A stretch of 64,000 nt of DNA from Halobacillus andaensis (GTDB taxonomy: Bacteria; Bacillota; Bacilli; Bacillales; Halobacillaceae). Below are positions 56,114-64,000 of the stretch, piece by piece. The translations under genes and the position numbers were made by a program. Location of the stretch: contig NZ_BMEL01000003.1 of the NCBI RefSeq assembly GCF_014636475.1, positions 434,001 to 498,000 on the forward strand, in the 5' to 3' direction. Each line of letters begins with the position of its first letter. Position 1 is the stretch's first letter. Below the pieces are notes generated by a model. That model had not been told where the DNA came from. It ran no database searches and saw only the letters and a program-made list of their open reading frames with translations.

Positions 56114-57547
56114 TTATGAGGTTCCTTCACTGGAAATACCTTTTCGATTCATATTGCCCCATACGGCTTTTTTATTACGAAGTACTTGAATGATTCCTTC
56201 GCACCTCCACCAAACGACCATAGGACGATACCAAAAAGTTTCTGTTAACGCCCAGGCAAAAAGAATAACTAGACTTTTTAAATCCGGGAACTTGTGGTAC
56301 GTCCATTCTTCTAAAAGAACGGCTAAAGAAGATAACAGAGACCCGTATAATACCGTCATAACAGTCATAACGATCGTAACTTCTGGGGAAACAAAAGAAA
56401 AAACCAACCCCAATACAATAATGACGTACCCGACGAGTTCAAAAATAGAGCTGAGCAGTTCAATGAGTAAGTAATACGGCATCGAAAACAACCCAACTCC
56501 TTTATATTTGGGGTTAAACATCATCCGTTTATGCATCCACAAGGTTTCGGCAAGTCCTCGCTGCCAGCGTTTTCGCTGCAAACGTAAGGAGGATATTGTA
56601 GAAGGAGCTTCTGTCCAGCACACCGGATCTTGAATGTATTCAATCCGCTGATTCGATTTCTCATGTTTAATCGAGCGATGAATACGTACAATTAATTCCA
56701 TATCCTCCCCTACAGTGCTGACATCATAACCCCCAGCTTTGATCACCCGCTTTTTCTCAAAGACCCCGAAAGCTCCAGAAATAATTAAAAGAATATTCAT
56801 ACGGCTCAGTCCGAGCCGCCCAATAAGAAAAGCGCGGAAGTATTCAATGATTTGCATAATGACCACAGGTTCCTTAGCAAGAGCAATTTTTTCAACTTTA
56901 CTGCGCTTAATCGTCGAGCCATTCGCGATTCGAACCGTACCTCCCGTTGCGGTCACTTCACCATTTGAATCAATAATCGGTTTCATCGTTTTAAGCAAAG
57001 CATCTTTATCAAGGATGGAATCACCATCAATCGCTGAGAAATAAGGATAATTGGAAAAGTTAATTCCTGCATTTAAAGCATCAGCTTTCCCGCCATTTTC
57101 CTTTTGTACAAGGAATAGGTTTGCATGGTCTTCTGATTGAAAAGCTCTTTTAACCCGCTGAGTTGGAAAGTATTGGCGGATAGCAAGATCGATTTCTTTC
57201 ATATTAAATTCCTGGATCATTTTTTCACTTGTCGTGTCTTTCGATCCATCATCAATCACGATAATTTCATGTTGAGGGTAATTTAAACCAAGCATGGACC
57301 TGGCCGTATCAATAATTCCTATATCTTCATTGAAAGCAGGTACTAGCACAGATACAGGAAAGGTATCGGTGTTTACGGACGTATCCTCTATCAGCTCCTG
57401 ACGGTTAAGTTCTCTCTCTTTTCTAATCTTGGGACTGGCGATCATAAAGAGGGAAATATAAACCAGGGCGACAAGAACCATATATACAATGACAATGACT
57501 GCCGTCACGTTCACTACTATAGTCATCCAATCTGAAATCACATTCAC
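56114..57547 (-). CDS. Processive glycosyltransferase family 2 protein
   Basis: A 477-residue membrane enzyme with a first span (about residues 12-36), a GT2 domain, and three C-terminal spans. Key motifs: VLVPAFNEDIGI, IDDGSKDTT (Asp), SAIDGDSILD (DxD), VGEDMELIVR (catalytic Asp) and LQRKRWQRG (QxxRW). These mark processive synthases of cellulose, poly-GlcNAc or hyaluronan type. It overlaps the HEAT gene by 4 bp. Resembles B. subtilis YdaM of the ydaJKLMN exopolysaccharide operon; no PilZ domain is visible here. Confidence 0.88.
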   Translation of the reverse strand: MNVISDWMTIVVNVTAVIVIVYMVLVALVYISLFMIASPKIRKERELNRQELIEDTSVNTDTFPVSVLVPAFNEDIGIIDTARSMLGLNYPQHEIIVIDDGSKDTTSEKMIQEFNMKEIDLAIRQYFPTQRVKRAFQSEDHANLFLVQKENGGKADALNAGINFSNYPYFSAIDGDSILDKDALLKTMKPIIDSNGEVTATGGTVRIANGSTIKRSKVEKIALAKEPVVIMQIIEYFRAFLIGRLGLSRMNILLIISGAFGVFEKKRVIKAGGYDVSTVGEDMELIVRIHRSIKHEKSNQRIEYIQDPVCWTEAPSTISSLRLQRKRWQRGLAETLWMHKRMMFNPKYKGVGLFSMPYYLLIELLSSIFELVGYVIIVLGLVFSFVSPEVTIVMTVMTVLYGSLLSSLAVLLEEWTYHKFPDLKSLVILFAWALTETFWYRPMVVWWRCEGIIQVLRNKKAVWGNMNRKGISSEGTS

Positions 57548-58587
57548 CCACCTGCCTTCAGCGTCAATGTACGTTTAGCCATATCTCGAGCGTATAAATC
57601 TTTGTGTTCACGGGACGTAAAGTTTAATAGTTTCTCCCCATCAGGCAATCGTTTTACAGCATGACACGCCGCATACCGTACCCACCATTGCTCATCCCCT
57701 GCGAGTGTAATAAGCTCTTCTTTATACTGAGACAGCGTTAATATCCCTGTAAGCCTGGCTGCATACATCCGTTCTTCCCAGTATGGAGAATGAAAAAAAT
57801 TGAATAATAACACAGGATCCGAAATATAACGGTATTCCGTTAAACTTCTCATCGCCTTTAAACGGACTTCGCTATTAACGTGTGTAAGTAAACTTTCTAC
57901 AAAAGGAATAAGGTTCCTGTCACCGACTTCTCCACAGTATGTAATTAAAGCCATTTGAAGAGGATACGGAACTCTTTCTTCATTCTCCGTCATTATATCA
58001 ATCAATTGTTCATGAAGGTCAAAATGCATTCGACGAAGCAGCTGCTTAACAAGTCCAATAGAAAGATCTCGTTGTTCGAGAATGTAAGGAATCATACGTT
58101 CATCGTTAAATGCTGCCAATACGCGTAAAGCTTGACGATATTCCTCATCGTTCTGCTCCAAACGATTAAGATGATTCCAAACCTCCGTTTTAAGGTCCAA
58201 CATAGCAAAATCTTCAATATAATAAAGAGCATTTACGCGCTGTGACCAGCTCCCCTTTTTTAAATGACGGTGATAGGTTACAGAAAGATGTTGATGGGCT
58301 GTTCGTTGAATTCGATCCATATCCAGCTCCATATCTGCCTGGTCGACCGCCTTATCTAACACTCTCTCTATGATTTTCCGCTTCTTAGTTAAAGGAATAG
58401 ACATGGCAGGTGCCTCTTCCTTTTGACCGTGAAAATAAGCAAGAAACTCTGGGAGCACCTTACTATAATGATGTTGGATGGTACGTTCCATTTTTAAACG
58501 GCGGGCTTTTGATAGTAATAAATAACCAAGAAGCCCAAGCTGCGTCAGTAATAATAGAGCACTCACCCATATAACAATTTCAACCAT
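57544..58587 (-). CDS. HEAT-repeat membrane-anchored protein, partner of GT2
   Basis: A 347-residue protein with one N-terminal span (residues 3-22) and a chain of HEAT-like helical pairs: NALYYIEDFAMLDLKTEVWNHL, VRLKAMRSLTEYRYI, WWVRYAACHAVKRLPDG. Such proteins often accompany GT2 genes in Bacillus polymer operons and may act as scaffold. ATG 58587 has GGTGGAGG just ahead; a longer opening to 58638 is less likely. Overlaps the GT2 gene (ATGA). Confidence 0.8.
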   Translation of the reverse strand: MVEIVIWVSALLLLTQLGLLGYLLLSKARRLKMERTIQHHYSKVLPEFLAYFHGQKEEAPAMSIPLTKKRKIIERVLDKAVDQADMELDMDRIQRTAHQHLSVTYHRHLKKGSWSQRVNALYYIEDFAMLDLKTEVWNHLNRLEQNDEEYRQALRVLAAFNDERMIPYILEQRDLSIGLVKQLLRRMHFDLHEQLIDIMTENEERVPYPLQMALITYCGEVGDRNLIPFVESLLTHVNSEVRLKAMRSLTEYRYISDPVLLFNFFHSPYWEERMYAARLTGILTLSQYKEELITLAGDEQWWVRYAACHAVKRLPDGEKLLNFTSREHKDLYARDMAKRTLTLKAGG

Positions 58588-58736
58588 TCCTCCACCTGCT
58601 TTCAAATAACAAAACAAATAGTATATTTTTATTATCAATTATCTAATTGCGTTTGTCGATTATAATGAACACATTGCAAGAAAAAACAGCCTCTTGCCTG
58701 CTATTGTAATAGCGGGCAAAAGACTACCTGAATTTT

Positions 58737-60244
58737 TTAATCCGATAACTTTTTCAATGGCTTTGTCGCGGGTCCTTCAATAACCTCCCCACCGGTAGTA
58801 AATCTAGAACCGTGACAGGGACAATCCCATGACCTTTCCCCATTATTCCAGTTCAATTCGCATCCCATATGTGTACATGTCGTATCGACCACACTTATTT
58901 TTCCCGCTTCATCTTTATAGGCACCCGCTCTTTTTCCTTTCAAACGGACCACAGATCCTTCACCTGGAGCAAGATCTTCCGGCTTCCTATTTCTCCTATC
59001 TAATCTTCCTTTAATGTATTCTTTTGCTGTGTCTGCATTTTCCTTCGTAAAGCTTTTGACGTGCTGGAAGCTTAGATTTCGTGATGGAGAAAATAGGTCA
59101 GCATAAGGACTCGCCTTCCCACGAATTAAATCAGTGATTACTTTTGCAGCGATCGTACCGTTCGTCATGCCCCATTTTGCGAATCCAGCGGCAACGTGAA
59201 TGTTCGGATTATTCTTCGTGATCGGTCCTATATAGGGAATGTTATCTAAGGTCGTTAAATCTTGAGAGGACCAACGATGAGTGACCTCGTTTCCATGAAA
59301 ATACTCTTTCGCATAGTCATGTAACTTCTCATAGCATTTGTCAGTATTCTCCTTTTGACCGCTGGGGTGTCCTTCTCCTCCTGCAAGCAAGAGCTTTTCC
59401 CCATATTCATTCACAAAATGACGTAACGACCTTTTCGGTTCCTCCACATTTACATACATGCCATCAGGGAGCGCACCCTCTGCGCGAGCCGCAATCGAAT
59501 AGGATCGTTCAACATGCAGTCGTGAGAAATACAATCCATCAAAATCTTTAAACGGAAAATGAGTGGCCATGACAATGTGATCAGATGTTACAAAATGACC
59601 ATCTCTCGTTATAACACGAGGACGAGATCCCTTTTCTATATCGACGGCTCTTGTATTTTCATAAATAGGCGTATTCTTCTCTTTAAGAAAGCGAAGCATC
59701 GACGCCAAGTATTTCACAGGGTGGAACTGAGCCTGGTCTTTTATTTTAATCGCAGCAGTTACCGAAAACGGTAATTCCACTTCTTGCGTAAGTCCTCCTC
59801 TTATTCCAATTTTTTCATAAGCTTCAGCTTCTTTATAAATGTCTCGCTTTGCTTCTTCAGTGACTCCATAGACATAAGCATCTTGTTTTGAAAAGTCACA
59901 CTCAATGTCGTTCGTTTTCCTAATGTCGTCGATAAGTTGTAAACCGTCTTCATTGGCTTGATAGTAATGTCTCGCTTTAGCTTCTCCTATGGTGCGAATG
60001 AGCTGGTCATAGATTAATCCATGTTGGGAAGTAATTTTAGCCGTTGTATAGCCAGTCGTGCCTTCCATTACCCTACCTGCCTCCAGCAGCACCACGTTAT
60101 ATCCTTCTTTCACTAAAAAATAAGCCGTCGTAATGCCGGTATCTCCGTTCCTATGACGATTACATTGGTTTCTACATCCTCGGTTAACGCTGGGAAAGAT
60201 TCTAGTTTATGGTCTCTCCAAAGCGATGCTGGTTTTTGTCTCAA
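58737..60244 (-). pseudogene. FAD-dependent oxidoreductase with C-terminal Rieske domain, frameshifted
   Basis: The main frame (58737-60113) gives 458 residues: a DAO-type FAD oxidoreductase followed by a Rieske domain with CTHMGC and CPCHGS. The N-terminus lies in another frame: TTG 60244, after GAGGAGG, gives RQKPASLWRDHKLES... to VETNVIVIGT. The two join if one G is added near 60144-60148, restoring the FAD motif GTGDTG and then ITTAYFLVKEGYNVVLLEAG. So this is a one-base loss exactly in the GxGxxG motif, real or an error. The intact enzyme would be of the family annotated YhfW in Bacillus. Confidence 0.8.
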
Positions 60245-60405
60245 AGATGATCCTCCTCTATCCATGGTTATGGACCTATACCCTCCCTGTGCCAACATAA
60301 AAAGCTGCCTTTTAGGCAGGTCCCTAAAGAAGCAGCTTTTATGTTCTTACTCTATTTCTCTCGTAACCATTTTCACATGGGCAATCTATCAATCTAGCTA
60401 ATCCA

Positions 60406-60639
60406 TTACGTTTCTTTCTGGTTTCCTCCATTAATTAGTTTAAATTTTGAAGAAGGCTTATCCCCCGGCTTCGTATCAAACGCAGCGATCGTAGCTTTTG
60501 CTCTTATGGTCAATGATCCATCCGCTTCTACAAAAAACAGTGTACCCGGTTCGTATACGGTAATTGACTGAACGTTATGCTTCGCAAAGACTTTTTGCAG
60601 ATCATGGAACAGCTCCATTTTCCCATAGGTGAACCCCAT
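60406..60639 (-). CDS. Small protein of unknown function
   Basis: A 77-residue protein: MGFTYGKMELFHDLQKVF, then SITVYEPGTLFFVEADGSLTI, and an end rich in Lys and Gly. Predicted soluble, with two or three strands. I do not recognise a family. Preceded by GGGATGGGG rather than a clear AGGAGG; an upstream GAAGAGGG lies 11 bases before the start. Confidence 0.55.
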   Translation of the reverse strand: MGFTYGKMELFHDLQKVFAKHNVQSITVYEPGTLFFVEADGSLTIRAKATIAAFDTKPGDKPSSKFKLINGGNQKET

Positions 60640-60818
60640 CCCTCTTCATCTCCCTACTTTTTATTCTATTACTAGTAGGATATGTGGCAGATGAACGAAA
60701 AATACGTTTTGCTTTATCTATTATTTGAAAAAGATGGACTAGAAAATCAAAGGTGGTCAAAATAAGGGGGACCATTCTATTGAAAACTTCAAAGAATTCA
60801 CTAGTAATTTATCGATAC

Positions 60819-61367
60819 TCATTCCTTCTCGACAGCTTGCATCAATTCATAAATTTTACGAGTCGTATTTACATTTCGAATGGTCATTTGTTTATAAACC
60901 TTTGAACCCACAAGTCTCTGCATTCCACTCTTCGTTACATTGTTTCTATCAACGGACCATAGAATAGCTCCGTCAATATATTTAACTGTATCTATGTCTG
61001 ATTTAATGACTAGCTCTTCCAACACCGTCTCGTCATCAATATCATCCCATAAAAACAGTACATCACTTTTCATTAGTTTGTCATTTTTCCATGACTCTGG
61101 AAGAGAAGCGATCACCTTTTTAAAGTTATTAAAACTGCGGATCACTACGTTGATTCTTAAGCCGAAGTCCTCCTCTATAGCCTTTTCCAAGATAAATGGC
61201 AATTCGTTTTCTGAAAACTGATGATCAGTAAAAACGATGTTCCCTGAATTAATATAGGTCACGACAGAGGTCATCCCAACTCGTTCAAAAGTTTGTTTAA
61301 GCAGCTTCATATCGATTTTATTTTTTCCGCCTACATTTATCCCACGAAGCAACGCAACGTAAATCAA
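60819..61367 (-). CDS. DUF1697 protein
   Basis: A 182-residue protein with the DUF1697 signature YVALLRGINVGGKNKIDMKLL and YINSGNIVFT. Function unknown. Soluble; ends with a run of Ala/Val/Glu. The upstream bases have GGGGAGAAG before ATG. Single gene. Confidence 0.92.
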   Translation of the reverse strand: MIYVALLRGINVGGKNKIDMKLLKQTFERVGMTSVVTYINSGNIVFTDHQFSENELPFILEKAIEEDFGLRINVVIRSFNNFKKVIASLPESWKNDKLMKSDVLFLWDDIDDETVLEELVIKSDIDTVKYIDGAILWSVDRNNVTKSGMQRLVGSKVYKQMTIRNVNTTRKIYELMQAVEKE

Positions 61368-61483
61368 TAGCTTCTCCCCTTTCCATTGTTTCTATCATGT
61401 ATTTATTATAATAATAAAGTCTACACCAAGTATTCGACAGCTCCCCTATTTACTCCTTGTGGAAGTAGTTTCTTTCACAAAAT

Positions 61484-61520
61484 AAAACCACTCGCCAGCA
61501 TTCCTGCTGGCGAGTGGTTT
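61484..61520. terminator. Terminator of BCCT transporter gene
   Basis: AAACCACTCGCCAGCA / TGCTGGCGAGTGGTTT, a 16-bp perfect stem with loop TTCC, downstream of the BCCT gene. Confidence 0.93.
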
Positions 61521-61526
61521 CACTTA

Positions 61527-63071
61527 TTAATCTGATTCTTTTCTAACATTATATCTCCACGCCTTATCTTCATCAATCATCCGCTTCGCGGCATAAATGA
61601 GAAGAAATTGTATAAATATTACAGGAATGCCCATCAGACCAGAGATTACCTCTAGTGGGGCCAACCCTCCAATCCGCATCAGTACAAGAGCCAGTCCTGT
61701 AATAATTGCTGCAATGATAATACGCAACGTTTTCGGTGGTTCAAACTTACTCATATCTCGTGTACTCGTATAAGCGGCTACCGTATACGTCGTAGAATCA
61801 AGTGTAGTCGTTAGGAAAATCAACGCCACGACCATAAAGATAACGATCGCCATTCCACCAAGTGGAAGAGTTGATAAGATCTCAGGAATGGCAGCCATCG
61901 GTTCCTGGTTCTGCACAAAATCTAAAATGGCCATATCTTCCATAAGATAGCGGTGCACACCTAAACCACCCAGCACTCCTGTGGCGATCCAAGAAATTAA
62001 AGTAGGAGCTAAAAAGTACGTTAGAATCATTTCTTTAATTGTTCTTCCTCTTGAAATTTTAGCGGCAAACACGCTGTGAAGCATTGCCCATGTTGCACTA
62101 TAAGCAAACCAGAACACCGTATTACTTTGAATATGTGTCGTTTCCGCCGGTGTCACGGCTTCTGTATTTAAGGAAATATCAAGGTAATTCGTTAGTAAGA
62201 AAGAGACGCTTTCCGTAAAATAATCGAGAATAAAAACGCCCGGACCAGCGAGTAAAATAAAAATCGCAAAGATACCAGCCAAATACATATTGAAGGTACT
62301 TAATCGTTTAATCCCTTTCTCAACACCTAAGTAGGCACTGATCGAAAACATGAATACCCAGATAATCGTAACAATTAACGTCAGGGTGAAAGTCACTTCA
62401 ATATTAAAGAGAGCGGATAAATTGTGCGTAATGATCGGGGCCCCTAGCCCTAATGTCACAGCTGCACCAGCTAATATACTAATAAGAAAAATAATATCCA
62501 AAAATTTGCCGCCGATGCCATCGGTGAATTTATCACCAAAAATAACACGGGAGGCTTCCGAAATCCTCATTAATGGTCTTTTCCGTACGTGTAAAATGTA
62601 CCCCATTGCTGGAGCAATCATTACGAAAATCGCAAAAACCTGAAAGCCCCACAAAAACATACTGTAGGCATTGCCCCACAACAGAGCTTCAGCAGATCCA
62701 GCTTCTACGCCAGTTGGCGGGTCATTCGCGACATTGGTCCACTCAAGCATTCCAGTCCGCATGATCGTGGATCCTACACCCATCGCTACAAGAATGGACG
62801 CGTATTCAAATAAATTAAAACGTGGTTTTTCTTTCGGATCCCCCAATACCACCTGACCATATTTAGAAAAAGATAGAAATAGTCCGGCAGCTACAAGAAT
62901 TAACCCATACCATAGATATCCCCAACTGAACACTTCGACAATATAATCAAAGGTGGAGTTAAGGAGCTCTAATGATTGTGATTCATATAAAGCGAATGGA
63001 ATGCTAATCGCAATAATGATTAATATAGATGGAACAAAAATTTTATAATCAATCAAATTCTTCTTATTCAT
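61527..63071 (-). CDS. BCCT-family osmolyte transporter, CaiT-like variant
   Basis: A 514-residue protein of 12 spans in the betaine/choline/carnitine transporter family. The conserved WFAYSATWAMLHSVFAAKISRGRTIKE segment covers the substrate-site helix and its loop. In place of the usual sodium-type GVAEPxxH motif it has GMLEWTNVANDPPTG, similar to the EWxxYxxxPPxG of CaiT. It may carry betaine or carnitine; ion coupling could differ from OpuD. Uptake of compatible solutes fits a halophile. Confidence 0.88.
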   Translation of the reverse strand: MNKKNLIDYKIFVPSILIIIAISIPFALYESQSLELLNSTFDYIVEVFSWGYLWYGLILVAAGLFLSFSKYGQVVLGDPKEKPRFNLFEYASILVAMGVGSTIMRTGMLEWTNVANDPPTGVEAGSAEALLWGNAYSMFLWGFQVFAIFVMIAPAMGYILHVRKRPLMRISEASRVIFGDKFTDGIGGKFLDIIFLISILAGAAVTLGLGAPIITHNLSALFNIEVTFTLTLIVTIIWVFMFSISAYLGVEKGIKRLSTFNMYLAGIFAIFILLAGPGVFILDYFTESVSFLLTNYLDISLNTEAVTPAETTHIQSNTVFWFAYSATWAMLHSVFAAKISRGRTIKEMILTYFLAPTLISWIATGVLGGLGVHRYLMEDMAILDFVQNQEPMAAIPEILSTLPLGGMAIVIFMVVALIFLTTTLDSTTYTVAAYTSTRDMSKFEPPKTLRIIIAAIITGLALVLMRIGGLAPLEVISGLMGIPVIFIQFLLIYAAKRMIDEDKAWRYNVRKESD

Positions 63072-63853
63072 CCAAGCCCTCCTCCTATGTTTTTTATTTA
63101 TATTTAATTTAAAATACCATCCAGGTGACTATGTCCGAAAAAAACTTCAGGTAAACATGTTTTTTAAGATTTTATTATATTTAAATAACAAAACCCTTTC
63201 GATAGTTGAGATCAAAAGTTTTTTAAAAAATTCTATTACCCACCACTTAAAGAATGGTGATCGTAACCTCATCGTCCTAAATATATGAAAGGAATAGAGG
63301 TTGGGACAAAACGATAGTAATCGAACAAAGGCGCAGGAGCTGGATGTCGCTCTTTAAAATATATATCCACAGCTTGGGATTTTATAGTTTCCTAGACAAC
63401 AAGAAAGCCCCGAACCATTCGAATTTGATCGGTCCTTTCTGTATTTAGCAATTACTGCTTCGTCAACATACTTGGCTTTCCGCGGGCACGGCCTCAAATC
63501 CCGCAGGAGTCTTCGTAAGTTGACTACACTACATGGTATTAATTTTTTGAATGATCGTTATTTATTCGTTTTTCAGATGACAAATATCGTTTTGGCCCAG
63601 CTAATTGCAGATCTTCTATGTTACTTGGACATAAACATACTTAATTACCCATATGCTCGTTCAAATATCCATACTTTCTACATAATCCCTTGGCTTCCAC
63701 CATATATCTTTTGCTCTATTTTTTCATAATTTTCACATTTTTGAAGGTGTTTTCCAAATAAGGACGAAATATTAAATTGTTATCACTTACTTCGAATAGG
63801 TAGAGAGGAGGATTATTTAGTTTATTAATAAAATAAGGAAAAGAGGCTAGGGA
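63072..63853. other. Gene-free region with repeat remnants
   Basis: About 780 bases. GAGGTTGGGACAAAAC at 63297-63312 matches the left end of the dispersed hairpin repeat; GCTTTCCGCGGGCACGGCCTC (split at 63474-63494) matches the right end of copy C. The hairpin in between is lost. The last 100 bases are the promoter region of the next gene. Confidence 0.6.
63297..63496 (+). repeat. Dispersed repeat, decayed copy D
   Basis: Left end GAGGTTGGGACAAAAC and right end CTTCGTCAACATACTTGGCT plus TTCCGCGGGCACGGCCTCA agree with copies A to C. The central 140 bases are unrelated or too decayed to align. Confidence 0.6.
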
Positions 63854-64000
63854 ATGAAGAAAATATTTTTGTATGGTTTGATGGCGCTTCTTTTTATTTC
63901 CAGTTTTAACTTGAACATGACAAACAGTGCAGCTGAAGTTACGGAGAACGAAAGCCCCCTATTCATGGTCGTATTTAATTCCGAAAATTTACCGAAAAAT
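63854..64000 (+). CDS. Secreted protein, 5' part
   Basis: 49 codons from ATG 63854 to the window edge. Residues 1-27 are a signal peptide (MKKIFLYGLMALLFISSF to the NSAA site). The mature start TENESPLFMVVFNSENLPKN resembles the propeptide (inhibitor I9) of subtilisin-like proteases, as in ..LVMFK.., but it is too short to be sure. GGCTAGGGA precedes the ATG. Confidence 0.6.
   Translation, partial: MKKIFLYGLMALLFISSFNLNMTNSAAEVTENESPLFMVVFNSENLPKN

Noticed and set aside
63472-63729. 85-codon plus-strand frame near the right end
   Set aside because: Its first third is repeat sequence and the rest shows no domain or ribosome site.

Overview
The window comes from a moderately halophilic, spore-forming Bacillaceae chromosome, most like Halobacillus or a close relative. 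The evidence is a gene order (moxR-like/DUF58/transglutaminase, guaA, pbuG, DUF2179, NETI, purEKBCSQL) that matches the B. subtilis yeaC-yeaD-yebA-guaA-pbuG-yebE-yebG-pur segment, a GerA-type germination receptor operon, Firmicute riboswitches, CcpA (cre) sites, acidic secreted proteins, and a BCCT osmolyte transporter. No rRNA, tRNA, CRISPR, prophage or intact transposase gene was seen.

Layout. 1-4.9 kb: the purine operon on the minus strand behind a guanine-class riboswitch. 5.0-14.3 kb: NETI and DUF2179 proteins, an Hsp20-like protein, pbuG and guaA (each with its own guanine riboswitch), then a MoxR/DUF58/transglutaminase operon. 14.8-16.7 kb: secreted CAP protein, a mini WYL-like protein with a LexA box in its promoter, and a Cu/Zn SOD lipoprotein. 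16.7-19.5 kb: dispersed repeats next to a two-gene nucleotide-sugar cassette whose aminotransferase lacks the catalytic lysine. 19.6-25.7 kb: a cation antiporter under a yybP-ykoY (Mn2+) riboswitch, a cell-wall amidase with a likely frameshift in its signal peptide, more repeats, a VOC dioxygenase, YfkAB radical SAM and an SGNH esterase. 25.9-29.9 kb: a ger operon in the order A-C-small D-B; the 56-residue D gene is easily missed. 30.0-33.9 kb: cysJI under a SAM riboswitch. 34.0-36.4 kb: frameshifted TspO-like gene, phospholipase A2-like small protein, RsbR-like STAS protein. 36.6-43.3 kb: histidine utilisation, split into hutPH (HutP antitermination plus cre) and hutUIG (cre only), around a DUF3243 gene. 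43.3-49.3 kb: polysaccharide deacetylase with three LysM domains, endonuclease I, ZIP transporter, VOC protein, nitronate monooxygenase-like protein, DUF2512. 49.5-53.4 kb: a 1006-residue secreted GH32 fructanase behind an operator array, a YjzC-like protein and a KGG-repeat stress protein. 53.9-58.6 kb: a probable exopolysaccharide locus (membrane-anchored glycosidase, processive GT2, HEAT protein). 58.7-64 kb: frameshifted FAD/Rieske oxidoreductase, small unknown protein, DUF1697, CaiT-like BCCT transporter, and the start of a secreted protein.

The best candidates for something new are the family of intergenic repeats with a conserved hairpin (copies at 21.9, 30.0 and 43.4 kb, a remnant at 63.3 kb), the Lys-to-Asn DegT enzyme, the SOS-controlled mini WYL protein, the GH32 enzyme with a changed nucleophile motif and palindromic operators, and the GT2/HEAT/glycosidase locus. 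Three genes (21.07, 34.25 and 60.14 kb) look broken by one-base shifts, so some of these may be sequencing errors.
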